A stretch of DNA of 64,000 nucleotides, taken from positions 62,001 to 126,000 of the forward strand of contig VWZX01009072.1 of assembly GCA_013399015.1 (NCBI GenBank), in the 5' to 3' direction. The stretch's first letter is position 1, and every line of letters starts with the position of its first letter. Both the position numbers and the translations under genes were made by a program. A model generated the notes under the pieces. The model was not told the origin of the DNA. It searched no databases and saw only the letters and a program-made list of their open reading frames with translations. This stretch comes from Galbula dea (lineage: Eukaryota; Chordata; Aves; Piciformes; Galbulidae). Shown in pieces: positions 11,600 to 25,098 of the stretch.

Positions 11600-14500
11600 T
11601 TTCTTTGCCTTCCTATATTTAGTCTCTTGCTTAGGGACTGAGGACTAGACACTCACCTGCCAGCTTCCTTGCCTAGCTTAGGGTTCCACCTTCCCTCCAG
11701 GAACTGCACGTACTTTCAGGGACTGGTCGAGGTTCAAGCGGCCTTAGACAGATTGAAGATCCTGAGAAGCTCCTCTACCATGGTCTGCTTCAGCCTTTCC
11801 TACTGTCACTGAAGTGGAATGAGAGGTAGGCAGCTGCCACCAGACCAGGGGAGTTTTACCAGGGATAGATCCATGTATCCATTTCAGTGAATCTAAGGCC
11901 AGGTTACTGAGGTTACCTATTAACACCCTGGATTTGCTAGGTTTGATTCAAACAATGGGCTACAACATTGTCTTATACTGCAGACAGTCTGGATGCCCAA
12001 CTCTTTTAAACCCCACTTTCTCACTGAGGGGGGATTGTTTAATGCAAGGCTGTCACCTGGCCCCTGTCACACTCGACTAATATCACAGCTCAGTATCTCC
12101 AGCAACAGCAAGCCTACCAGCTCAACAAGGATGACTACTATATCAGCTCTCCCAGCCTACAGCCACACAGATGCCTTTTCCTTGCAGAGCAGCAGCTGCC
12201 TTCCTGAGCCAGCCTGACTGGAGCACAGGAGACAGCCATGCCAGGAAAGCACAAGATCTGCTCTTCCCACATTTCTGCAGAGCTTGCATGCCGCTGGCAC
12301 TGTAGTAGGATGTCACAGCCCAGCTGCCACTCCTGCTCTTGACTGGTGGCCAGGCTATGGAGCCTTCAAAGTCAACTCAGGCAACAGGCATAGAGTTGGA
12401 AGGAGGACAAATCCCAAACACATGGCATTCCCCCTCTTTTCTGTACCCTAATCTTTCCTCTGGAAGCCTGTATTTGATCACTAGTTAGTCCACATCAGCT
12501 AATCGGTTCTCATAGTGTGCCCTGAGTATCTCCAGCTGGTCCTTGCCAAATGGTGTAGGAAGTTGTAGAGCTTGGACCTCATCAGAAAGACCTCTAAGTT
12601 CCTTTGAGCTTCCCCGTGAGGGTATAGAGGAAGCAAGCATTGTGATCAGCTGCTGTTGCAGGCAGATAGACTCTGCAGCCTGACACACACAGCACCACCC
12701 CAGCAATGGGAAGTCCTGCCAGGGATGCACAAACCAGTCTTGAGTTATTCTCCAAGCCTGGCAGAGTCTGCAGGAAAGAAACAGGGTCTTGTGCCCACCA
12801 AGCACAGTGCTAGCTACCTCCAGGGATGGGCAGTGATGCCATGAGTGCTAGGTAAGCACAGCTGAGAGCAGCCAAAGAGTTTCATCAGAAACACCTGTGT
12901 GAACAGTGCCACATCTCCAAACAAGAAACTGCAGACCTGGAGAGACTGACTCGGAAAGGGGACAAAAGGTAACAATTTTGTTTGTTTATCACTGTGAAGA
13001 TCTGCTTCACCATCTAATTTCACCCTTCAGACTGCTCACCCTGACCTCATTTTCAGACAAAAAAATTTTTGGATGTCTTGGAGCCACAATGAAGTCTGGA
13101 TAAGTAAGAGCACAGAGGGCTTTCCTGGTAGGTTTGTAAATGCAGGTGGGCTTGGGTTCAGATCTGGGGAACAATGTGATGGAAAAAGCCCTCAGCTGTA
13201 TTTCTATTCCCTGGTCCTGGACTATGGCATTTTCTTTACAATCCTCCTAGCCTCCACACCTTACAGAGGTGGCTGATGGCAGGTCAAAGTGGTGTGACCA
13301 AAAGGGCCAGTATGGGAGTGCATGGAGCTACCTGGAGAAATCTGACCTGGGGTTTCCCACTCTAAGTTTAATCTCTTTCTCCCCAGCAGGGATAAAGGTT
13401 AACTCAGCTGTGCAAACTAATTTACATTCAGCCACACGTGGCCATAAACTGTGCTTTTTGTTCCTAACAAGTATGACTATGGTATTTGCTCTGAAAAATT
13501 CACCATTTTTCATGCAAAATTTTCTCCCTTGCTGTTTGTCTCTGCAATGTAGAGTTTTACTTGGCAGTTGGGCAATGCAGGAGAGTGGCCAGGCTGCGTG
13601 GGAAAGAGCAAGCACCCAGGGTATGGGGTATCCTTTTTTTTTAGAAAAACCCTTGTGCAAATTTAAATAATGTGGTGACATGCAGATGGAAGAAGAATAT
13701 TCCTCCAAACTGTTGAGCACAAAGGGAAAACATCCTCCACTGAGAGGGTGGACAGGACAGTAGTGGATACAGGCCATGACAGAAAAGTTGTTTCAAGTCC
13801 TTTTCCTACTGGATTTAAATAAGGGTTCTGTCAGGCCTCAGAGCTGTTATTCAAAGGTGTAGCATATTTTTTCAGCTGCCCTCCCTTTATTGCCATGGCT
13901 TTGCTCTGGATGTAAGAGCTTGGTGTACAAACCTTCCCACCCGGAAGGAAGCACCCAGCTTCACTCAACTGGTGGTTGTTACCAGAGCATAGACTGTGAG
14001 CAGCATGTCACAGGACTGAGAGTACAATTTTTTGGTAGCCTTAAGGCAGGCATATCAGACACATTTCTCAGTTACTCAGCCAACTTTACCACTGTCTCAG
14101 TCTGGAAGTCACTCCATGAAGAATTTTTCAAGGATTTGAAAATTTAATTTTTAAAAGCTTCCCACTCTCTCCCAAAGTTGGCAGGTGCTGGCACTCTCTT
14201 TTTCTGGAATTATCATCCCTATCCTGTAAAAACTATGAAATTACCTACACAGTGTAAGGCAGACAAACTTCTTAGAAGTTTCTGTCTGACCTTGGGAAAT
14301 AATGGAAAATCTCTCCCTGTGAATATTTGATGCAGTGTCAGAAAATGCATATATTTATTTGTGTCTGTATGTATGAACATTCACAAATCATTTCTCTTGC
14401 TCTGTGAGCTGGAAAAATAATGAAGAAAAATTATTAGATAATATTATGTTGCTGGCCACAGAGCTGTTTCAAGGTCATTATCCAGCTTGTTGCCCTCGGC

Positions 14501-17500
14501 ACAGAAGAGCTGACTTTACATTCTGCCTGTTCCCAAACCCGTCATGTTAAACACAGGCTAAACCACAGGCACAGAACTGAGGAGCATGGAAGAAATGGAA
14601 AAGCTATTCAAGAAGCTGGCAGTTGACAACAGGATCTTGAAAAATTATTTCCTTGGATTCAAAGTATTTCTTTTTCCCCCACGCCAGACAGAGCTCTGCT
14701 AGGAGACAGTTTGGGCCACTGTGGTTGAACCAGCTGTTGAACTCTCAGCCAGCTCCTGAGTGAGCAAAAAAACTAATCAGAAACTGCCTTCAGAAATTTC
14801 TGCTTTCCTGAACACTGCTGTCTCCTCGCCCAGGCAATGTGCTGTCCATCACCAGATCAACAGGCAGCTTATTCCTGCTAAGACCTTGAGCAGGTGCCTC
14901 TATCCCCTGGCCCCGTGCTATACACTGATTGCATGACCCCTTTGTACTCATTTAGCAGCATACCCATGCCTCCAAATGTCATTGTCCATTAGTGTGAGGG
15001 TCTTACCATGCTGGTAGAATCACATACACTAGTTCGATGAGTCCTATCTGAGATCAGATGATCAAGGGATGTTGGGGGATTTGTATCAGCATTTGAAGAC
15101 TCTAGCAAGCCAACCCTGGAGTCTCAGTTGGAGCAGAGCATCTTTAGGATGCATGTCAGGGCTAGGGCACCATCTTCAAAAGCACCACATGCATGAGAGA
15201 CTCAGCTGGAAAGATAGAGGAGAAGCCTTTATTCAACAAGGAAACTCTCCTAATATTGGTACAGCTCTATTGGAAAGCACGGTGGTCTTTAAGGCTGGTA
15301 ATAAGAACATGAACCAAATCAGCTACACCAGGGAAAAGTTTCTGATGCTCCTTGGCTTACCCACTAGCTTTCTGCCAGCACAACACTTCTGAACTAGAAC
15401 CAGGGCTGTTTGCAGACCTGGCTGACAGTCATGGCTGACTGACATATTTGACCAAGAGATCAAGGGGCCAAGAGACACTTGCTTTGATTTGATGATGGGC
15501 AATGTATTGCCCGGGTAATGAGGCAGCAATGCTCAGAAAAGCAGAGCTTGCTGAAGGCAGTTTCTAATTAGATTTTAGCTCATTTAAGAGCTGGCTAGGA
15601 TTTTCACACTAGGTTACACAAACTATTCAGAAGACCTCAATTTTGCCTGGTCCTTCACCTTACTGTTACGTATGGATGTGCACCCCAAACACCAGTGCCA
15701 GCCCCAAGGCAGTCCTGAGTTCAAAGGCTGAGGCAGAATTCAGATTCTTGAAGTATGGACTTTCACTCTCGTTAGCAGTTTCTGGCAATCACATCCCCAT
15801 GTCCTCACCTTTAATCAAAGGGAGGACACATGTTGTTGCTTGCAACACCAGTCTGGATTAAAAAGGACTAGTGTTTTCCTGGTCATTTGTCTGCCCTGGC
15901 TTACTGCACAGGTGTCCCTGCCAGGGCAGAGCAGAGCACCATGGATCTACTCTGTCTCTTCCAGCTGCACAGAGAGCTGAGTTTAAGCTAGCCCCTGCCA
16001 TATGGCTCTGCTGTTAATCCTGTGGAAACAGCAGAGAGGCAGAGGTTGGACACGTGGTTTTAGCAGTTTAAACATAAACCCAGCTAGGACTTATGCCGAA
16101 GTCCCGGCCTTGACATAGCAGCCAACATCAGGATACCTGTGGCTGACAAACTTGAGGTCCTTGTGCTGCAGAGGTAGCCCCAGCTGCACCTCTCCAGCAT
16201 CCTTCTCACTCACATGTGCTGCAAGCTCTTCTCCCATGATTAGATAAGAGGAGCTGCCCATTCTCTTTCATTTCAGTTGTGCGTGACTGGATCAAAAGAT
16301 GTCTGCTTGCCTTGCTTCAGTTCCACGTTTTGCTCTAATGTAGTCCAGATGGCTATTTCATCTCAGCCTTTATATTTGTTCATAGCTTTTCTATTTAACT
16401 TTGCTAAAACAAATACCCACTCATAGGCATATTTTAATTTGGGGACAAGAACTGCCTCGATCGATGTGTTGAGGTTAAGTTTTTATACCGCAATAGGTCC
16501 TATGTACATAGTTTCTATTTTTATTACCCCACTGCTTGCCTCAAACATATGAGCCATTTCTTTAGAGACTTTACTTTGGCTTTTTACTAAATTTAGACAA
16601 ATCACAGCTCTCTTGATTATTAGATTTACAATATGCAGATATTCTTTCATTGACCTTTCAGCTAAACTCTTCTGCAAACTTTGGCTGAATATTAGTAGAT
16701 TTGCAATAATACCAAGGAGCCCAAATGTTTGACAACATGATATTGCAGTGCCTCTGACTGTGGCTCTGGTGTCTAACAGAGAATAAAACTTGTTATCGAA
16801 TTTAACTGCAATCCTGCAACAAATGTGTGAACACAGAGTGGAAAAGCTCCAGACAACAAGAAGACAAGATACCAAGACTCTTCAATTTATATCTACATTG
16901 TCTTCTAGACTGGAGCTGAAGATTGGGTACTGTGAATTGACTCAGATGCTGCTGATGGAAAGCTGAAGGCAGCACCCATCAGCAGGTGTCCAAGTGCCCG
17001 GCTCTGGGCTTAGCAGTGGAGATGGGCACATGTGGCAGAGAGGACACGGGAAGTCACTGTTTAATTTGTCTGGCATTTGATTTGGGCTTCTGGTCCTTGT
17101 TGGGATAATGTGATTGCAATTCCTTTTGGTACACTTACAATAAGAACATCTGAAACTCGACTGCAGTCAGGCAACAGACTTTCATTTCGGGTAATATGAT
17201 TTTAGCTTCGGTGATTAGCTGCTCCATTGTCAATGGCCAAATCTAATTGTTGTTGTAGTTTCTCTTCTGGAGCCAGTAAGTGCTAATGCCTCACAAGCTG
17301 AGCTTTGCTTCTCACCTTGTCAAGTCATGTCTCCCGAGGCATTCGCAAACAGAGAGGTGATTTCAGACCTAAGCGTAAGGAAGCTGGTGGCAATCACTGG
17401 TCAGTTTTTTCTGTTACATAAAATGGACATAGTGATTCAGGTTTTAACATTCTAGGCATTAATATTGGTCTGAAAATCTCTTATATTTATATATAAATAT

Positions 17501-18280
17501 TTTTATATATTTAGCATTCTTAATATAAACATACTTTTTATGGCAGGCATTAAATGGAGTTTTCCAGAATCAAATTCTCTGCAGTATTTTGCAGTAGTAT
17601 TCCTATGTGTGTAAGGGACTGCTCCAGCAATCAGTGTGAAGCTGGGGTTAGATGAGTCTCCAAGTTTCATCGCAGATTATTTTTTGTTTGTAAAATAGTC
17701 TCCTCCATCCCCACCAGCCCATTAAACCTTCTAAGTGGCTAAACTATCCCACCCCACAGCTAACAAAACTGAATGAAGCATCTTGTCTGTTTATTGTGTT
17801 GTGAGTAAGGCCAGGGCTGGCTTCAGGTGTTTGGACCTGGGCAATATTTTTTCCCAGAACTAGGGACTGCTCAGCTCGCTCCCATCTGTCCCATCAGCAC
17901 TGGCTGCCACAGGCAAAGAAACACCAGATTTGGTTCCAGCATGTGCAGAGACAGTGTGGGAGCAAGAGGGAAAAGAGAAGATGGTATGAGATTTTGAGGC
18001 CATATGAGATAGTCTTTCCAGAGGAAGAACAGGGACATAGTTTTGCTCCAAAAACTCCACTGGCAAAGGACTCAGCAAAGAGCTTTGGCTAGAAATGCAA
18101 ACTGTAGCTTGGCTTCAGTGTCACTGTGCATACCACAGTCAGTACAAATACTTTCAGTTGCTGTGGCTATAAGAAGAGCTGTTAATTAGTCAGTTTTCTG
18201 GGTAAAATTATTTTTTATAATAAAATCCAACCACAAATTTTCTTAGAATTTCTGTCCCTTAATAACAGCTTTGTGAAGAT
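11600..18280. other. Non-coding region
   Basis: No exon or RNA gene was recognised. Frames of 133 codons (13269-13670, plus) and 149 codons (13328-13777, minus) overlap on opposite strands and resemble no known family. The AT-rich stretches 14280-14480 and 16300-16900 have the look of conserved vertebrate non-coding blocks, as does 17180-17400. That cannot be tested here without alignment. Confidence 0.55.
17224..17236. other. Perfect 13-bp palindrome, CCATTG-T-CAATGG
   Basis: Two 6-bp arms (CCATTG and CAATGG) are separated by one base. Read on the minus strand it contains ACAATGG, which resembles the core recognised by SOX-family HMG proteins. The mirrored arm gives a second, weaker copy. 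It sits within an AT-rich, non-repetitive stretch. The palindrome is seen directly. Binding is inference. Confidence 0.4.
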
Positions 18281-18320
18281 GCTTTCCAAACCCTTCCAAC
18301 TCAGCTGATTCTATGATCCC
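18281..18320 (+). mobile_element. Short CR1 3'-tail fragment (probable)
   Basis: The sequence CCCTTCCAACTCAGCTGATTCTATGATC resembles the terminal 3' segment of CR1, where a CCTTCCAACC-like stretch runs into ATTCTATGAT tail units. Only about 40 bp is recognisable, so it would be a heavily truncated or decayed copy in plus orientation. A chance resemblance is possible at this length. Confidence 0.5.
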
Positions 18321-21300
18321 TTTGCAGACTTACACACGCCAAACCAGCCAGTTCTTTGGAGGGTGTAGGCTTGCATGGGGCCAGTAGCATGGGAAGACAG
18401 CACAGCATTTTGGGTTTCTCTCACCAGTTCCTGCATTAACAGCTGAAACCTTCTCCAAGAACTTGGATTACAACTATTGATGCATCTTTCACACACATCT
18501 GATGTGACTGCACAGAATTTAATAACCTTTAATGATTATTAAAAAAAATTAAATATTATTAAAATAAAGAGGATCCAGGTTTCTTACTGTTTGCTGTTGT
18601 GCATATTATCTTGGATTCTCTTTCCTTTATTGCTGTGTTTTTCTTTCTTCTGTTTTAACTTGACCCCAGAGGCCATCTTTAGCGAGATTACCGACAACAG
18701 ATTTAATTGGTGTTATAGGGATGAATTCTGAGAGGTCCTGATGGCATGGTGTGAGCTGCCTGGAGCTGGCAACCAGTCATAACATACCCCACTTCATTTT
18801 CCTTTGCTATTTATTTTTGTAGTGTTGAGTGATGATGCTCTTCTTCATAAGTGGATTGGTTTTAGACAGCAACAGATGCTTCACAGTTTTGAGTTTGTTA
18901 TTGTTTTTAATAAACATCACTAGTGCCAGGTGAGACTTTATCTCATGGCTGAGAATCAGGAGGTTGTCTGTCCTACACCTAGCTTGGCTGAACAGGCTGA
19001 ATTAATTCTTCTTCTGGGTACCTCTATGTGGAATAAGACAGTGTGAGTGCAGTGCTAAGGGGCTGGAGGCAAAGCATGTAATTGTGGAGCCATGTGTGGA
19101 GTGCTGGGGAATAGATTCTGTGCCAGGCCGACTTGCACCCAGGGGCAGATTTGTCTCCTCCTGGCAAGGTTTTGGGTGGGATAGCAATGTATGCAGGTGG
19201 CACTGAGCCAGTGGTGTTACCAGCTTTTCTAGCACGAGATCAGTATCTAGGAAACATTAATTTTAGCAACAGTAAGTGGCTATCTTAAGGGGAAGTACAC
19301 AGAGAGCTTTCAGTAAATGGCACGTGACTACAAAGGAGGGAGATTACTTCCAAATTGTGGAAAAAATGAAAGTGGTTTGTGTATTGTCTTTCTTTGGTGG
19401 TACCTAGAGACAGAAGTTGTACAGCAGCACTTGAGTTTCCTCTCGGGAAATATGCTTTAGACCACAGGAAATTGCTAAATCTAAATAAACGGGCTTAGGA
19501 ACTAAACAGGGAAGCTACCAAGTATGGACTCCATGTGATCACATTTCCCATTATGGTCTGGTAACTGTTTGAAACTCCAAGTAGCTGGAGCCACGTGAAC
19601 TGTCCCTGACTTCAGCACAGCAGCACAAGGACGTCAAGAGGGACCAAATCATTGTATCACGCAGCCTTACTAATAGATATCTCACCCAGCCTTGACTGCA
19701 TGGGATCTCATATGTCTCTGTCTACCCAAAATTTTGGATTGCAACTCTCCTATTTCCTTGCCATTTTTTCTCTTCCCCTACCCTGTTATGGAGGCTACCT
19801 TCACGCTGCAGAGCTAATTGCTGGTGGCAAGTCAGAATGTGGTACTGTCATGTGCCAGAAATTGCTGCAGCCAGGCATGCCTGCTTCTGAGATCCCACCA
19901 AAATGACTTGACTCACCTTGGAAACACTGCAGGTAATGGCAGGATTGCATTAACTTAATACTGCCATGACAGGAAAAATTAATCCCAGGAAGGCAGGCAC
20001 AAGAGGCTGGTAACAGCACTACTGCCCACAAGACATAGTGGAAAAATATCATGCTGAAAAAATGTTTTAAAGCCATTTGATGTGGAGAAAAATACAGTAG
20101 AAATAGAACAGCATTAGGAGATACGTTCAGGAATAAGAAGGAACCTCTTGGTGTCATGGTGCCGGCAATGGTTAACTAAATGCCATCATCAGAGGTTAAT
20201 ACCTGAAAACAGCATTTCTGTAGCTCTGCACAACACTCCAGGAGTCGATGCTGCCAGCAATCCTCTGGGACCACAGCTGGTACTGTACAGGCATCAAAAC
20301 ACAGCCTATAGCTTCCTAGGAACTTGCAGCTCCCAGGTCACTGAGACATGGTCCAACAAGTCATTAAAGTCCTTTACTAAATGGATCAAGATCCATCTTA
20401 AAACTAATTGGCTTATTTTGTCTTCACTGTTCTGATTAGGAAGCTGATGCAGTGCCTACATTTCCTTGGATGATTAGAAAAGGACTTAAAGACAGCAGTT
20501 GCCCAAGCCTTGTTTTGGTAGGCTGGAAGAGGCAGCCCCCTGGGTTTCTGACTAGTAAGAGGAGACTGGGACAGCGAGAAAGTCAGAGAGGTGTGAGTGC
20601 TCTTCAGGAAGCTCTAGAGGTGTTATTCCCTTCCTTACCCAGGTAAAGGGGCTGTCAAAGGTTTATTGACTGAGCGTCTTAGGAGGGATGTCTACACCCT
20701 GCAGGGAAAAGACAAGGCACAGAGTGGTTGGCAAAAGGCATGGCTCTGTCCGGATGGCAGGAGGCCAGCTGAGAAGGCACCCTAGACTGCCTTCAAGCAT
20801 CCACCACTTCTGCTCATCATCCTCGGCTGAGCTGTGCTGGAGATGTGTGCCCAGCTCTGTGCCATCCCATGCAGCACATGGCTATGGAGAGCAGAGCCAA
20901 ACCTTGTGTCATCAAATGAAAGGAAGGTTCTGGCTCTATCGAAGAGAAAGTGAGTTCAGGCCTTAAAGATGACAGTGGCAGGTCACTCTTCCTTCATGGA
21001 AAGGAGCTTCGATGTGCAGCTATCTCTCTGTCCTATTAAGAAACAAGGCTAAGGAGGGCTGTCCTGCTGGAAGGCTGCCGGACATTGCCTGAGCTCAGCA
21101 TAGCCCAGAAGCACTGCTCTGGGGATGAACCCAATGGCACTTGGCTGACATTCACCTAAACACCCTGCAAACCCCTCTGGAGTCAGCCTCTTCAGCAGCT
21201 TTTTTAAGAGCTGGATCTTGCCATTGATTTCAAAGGGGTTTTGAACGACTTGGGATTTAATATTGCAGCCACGTTATGCTTGAAGGCAAAAGTGTCCACA

Positions 21301-24300
21301 AGGGTAGTTCAATTGCTATTTTTGCTTCTGCAAACAAACGAGCCCTTGATACCAAATGAGTGACTACATCTCCCAAGTATGCTGCCCTGTCTAAATATGG
21401 AGATATTAGTAAGCATTTATTTTCATTGTCCAAAAAGGGAGAAATTACTGTTTCCATTTTTTTTCTAAATTTTAATGGGGAGAGGAAAAAAAACCCTTTT
21501 AGACAAGGACAGTTTTTTATTTTCCCAAGAAAAAATACTTCTCTGTGTGCAATACTGGCTTTTCTTCTTCTACAAAAATATTCTTTCAGGATATTTTGAA
21601 TATGTCCCTTGAGAGGACATCATCATCAGCTGTTTTCCAGATGTTTTAGTCTTTCTTGATCATACTTTCTCACTAGCCTCCAGATCTGATTCAAAGCCGA
21701 AGAATGTCGTTCCATCCGGCATAGCTCTTCTGAGTGCCCAGGAAGTGTTTGGGTTTTACAGCTTACAGGCACATATTTAATGAAAAAATAAACTGAAATG
21801 AATCTAATCACAGTGTAGTTATACATACAATGTGCCATTGGCAATCTAGAGCTACCAGCATGGCCACTAGGAGATACACATTCAGTAGTTTATCTCTTGC
21901 TTTTTATGCACTAAGTTGAACTTTATAACTCTGCCTCAGGGAGTGCAGGATGCCCTGCTATCCGGAATACTTGCTACCATCAGAAAATGTTCTCATCTTG
22001 CTGCCCACCTATTTGTGTAGGTCATTTAGGAGTCTACTGAACAGTAGGTCCCAGCACAAATTGCAAAAGTCTCTTGGTGTCCTTTCTCCGTTGCAAAAAC
22101 TATGTTTTGTTTCCTCTCTTGTAACCAAGCCTGCAGTTTCCCCAGGGCTCTGGGGAGGAGTTTTGTCAGAAGCCTTTGGACAAGAAGCCCTGGCAAGGTG
22201 GTTTGATTCTCTGCATCTGCCAAGAGTCAGTGCACAGTGGTTCCTCCTCCAGCTCCATGATGCAGGGATCTGCCTTTACCCCAAACACTAGACTTTGGCT
22301 TTTAGACTGGAGTTCTCTGTCAAAAAGACTGTTTTCTGCATAGCCCCATTCTCTGCTTAGTCATTTATTCCTGCACACAACAGAGGTAAACTGCTCCTTA
22401 ATCAAAACCATACCCTCCACATCCGTTTCCTATTGTACAATAATAACAACTCATTGTATATTTCTGCTCTTAAAAATAAATTGGCTGCGCATGTCCCAGG
22501 GAGTTTATGCAGGGCCTCGTTCAGTGGGGTCCAAGATGTTAATGAGGCCTCTGGGATCCCCCTGAAAGCATAACGTGCAGATGACAGCCCTTCTGCACGA
22601 CTCAGTTTGTGTCTGCTGCACACATTGCCATCCTGACATTTTCCTTGCTCCTGTGGGGGATGTAGTCCCCAACCAGCCAAACAAAAGGTAGGATCATTTT
22701 GGAAAAATTAAGCTTGGATTGTTTCTAGAAAAGCTTTTTTTTTTTTTGAAAAGTAGTTTTTTCCATTACCTCTGCTAAAACCTGAAATATTTTTGCTTCA
22801 TTGTTCTTACATTACTCCTCCAGGAATCTTTGTTTTGAGGCATGTTGAGTTCAATATATTTCTTCTGTTTTATTCATAAAGGACCAAGTCCTACAAACAC
22901 CTGTGCGTGGCAGAGCTTTGTGGGGAGCAGACACGCACAGCTCTGTAAGCATTCCTACTCTCTGTTAGCTTCCTAGAAACATATCAGCCATTTCTTTTTC
23001 TTTCAGAAGGGAGGGAAAAAAAACACATTCCTTTTGCTGTGGATGTTGAAAATAAATATTTGTTAAATGGATGCCAAATGTTAGGCTAACAACCTTGAGG
23101 GCTTGACCACGCCTCCTAAAAATGCAAATGAAGGGAAAAACTTCTTGAAGTTTTTCCATGTTTTACTGTGGATTTTTACAGTTACCAGACTCCTGGGATT
23201 TGCAGTTTTGGGAAGAAGGATGTGGTGTGGCCTCTTGGCTTTGTGGAGCCTGAGAGAGCATGAAGTGTCCTGTTGCCAGACTGAAGGCAAGACCTACCAT
23301 CTCCTCCCCACTCCCCCGTCCCCTCCACTGAGCAGAGCACAGCTGAGTGATGACAAATCAGGCCAAGGTCATGATGCTACCAGTGTCCTGGGTTGAGCAG
23401 AGGAACCCTGGCATTGACTGTAAGGACCTGCATGCCTGGGCTGGAGAAGTGGCTGGGAAATGTGGTCCTGCTGGGCTGATCTCAGCTGACGTGGTTGTTC
23501 ATGTTTTTCTTTTTCTCAGGCATATGTAGACACATGGGATACCTTCCCAAGGCTCATCGCTGGTCAATTCTAAGTGCACACCTTGCCAAAGCTTCATTCT
23601 TCCCAGTCATCTCATTGTTTATTTCTCTTCAAATACTCTGTGCTGGGATAACTGGTCTTAGTGGTGTGTCCATACCTCAGTATTTTGCTACTTCACTGTG
23701 GTTGTGACTCCATCCATTCTTGCCTTCCCCATGACAGAATCAGAAAGCAGGAAAGAGCCCAAACATCAAAATTCTCACAAATACAAGGCCCCACTGAGTC
23801 GGAAAGGGAAGTTTTCATGATGTGGAAATGCCTGAAATTATTTAGGCACCTGTTCACATACTTCCATGACTCTCAGTTAGGGGGAGAAAGAACCACAAAC
23901 CACAGGAAGAAAACATACACATTGGAATGTAAAGATTGCTGCGAGAGGTGGGGTTTTTTTGCTTTTTTTAAAGAAAGCAGATGTAGGTGAGTGAAGAAAG
24001 AAATGCAGTTTCTATTTTCTTGACATTTGATTATTCACGTGCATACGAGGTACAGCAGAAAACTAACCTGCATCTTGGCAGAGAACAGTACCATTGTCCC
24101 ATAGGAAATACAGACCATTTATTTCAGTGCTATCTCTTTCTGATTTGTAACAGCCATGTAAACTCTGTGCAGACTTCACAGAGCGGGACTGTGGCAGGTT
24201 TAAGGAATAAAGTCTTTGCTGTATAGTTACATTAAAACAAACCTCCTATTTACCAGGGGCAGCCTCCAGTTTGTTTTCATAAAGAGGAAGTCCAGTGAAC

Positions 24301-25068
24301 TTCTTCATGGAGACCTCATTTACAATCTTCCTCGTTTTATTTCCCCTTCATCTTAAAATAGACCTTTTGGGCTGAAAGTTGATATTTCCACTTTGTACAT
24401 GGAAAGCATAACAGAACAGTGCGAGATGAAATGTCGGAACTAGTCCAGAATGACGCAAGGAAGAAAACAGCTTCAGCTGCAAATCCTGAACTGGTCAGGA
24501 TCTGAAAATCATTTCTCTCCTTCAAGCTGAAAAAAAATGTAACTGAAAATATCATTTTTGGGCAGTATGATCAATAGTCCCAGGATCAGTTGTAAAAAAA
24601 GAAGGAAATTGTTTAAATATATGAAGTTTGTGTTAGGAGCTGTTGGAGGGCAGACAAGAAGAAATTACTTGTTAATTGTGCCATGCATTTTAGAGGTTCT
24701 TCTCATTTATTCTAGTCACATACATATGCATTGATTCTTTTACTGTGAAGAGCTATTTAGCCCACAGAGAACCACATTTCAATGTGCATGCATAGTAAAA
24801 CCACTATAGGAAGAGTGTTTAGTGAACAGTTAATGACTTCCTTAAAAGGATAATACAGTTAACAGTCAAAAGGATGTATAGCTAAATATGGCCCTTATAA
24901 GACTTAGCAGATTCCATTAAAAACCAGACGTGCAGGAAGTGTCTAGTTCCTATTGGAACTGATTGTACACAGTTGCATGGGAAGAAATAAATTTAGAGTA
25001 CAGAATTTTACATCACATCCTTTGAAAGCATTGAAATCCTCTGGGGTCCACAAATCTGTGCATCTGGT

Positions 25069-25098
25069 CCACATACACACATACATACACAAACAATT
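25069..25098 (+). repeat. CA/CATA-type microsatellite (imperfect)
   Basis: Short interrupted run of CACA and CATA words (ACATACACACATACATACAC). It is a simple repeat with no other annotation. Confidence 0.7.

Noticed and set aside
11416..11652. Phenylalanine/serine-rich and lysine/glycine-rich frames
   Set aside because: They are translations of the polypyrimidine tandem repeat and not proteins.
13269..13777. Overlapping 133-codon (plus) and 149-codon (minus) frames
   Set aside because: Both strands are open over the same stretch, which is typical of chance. Neither has a recognisable domain or splice structure.
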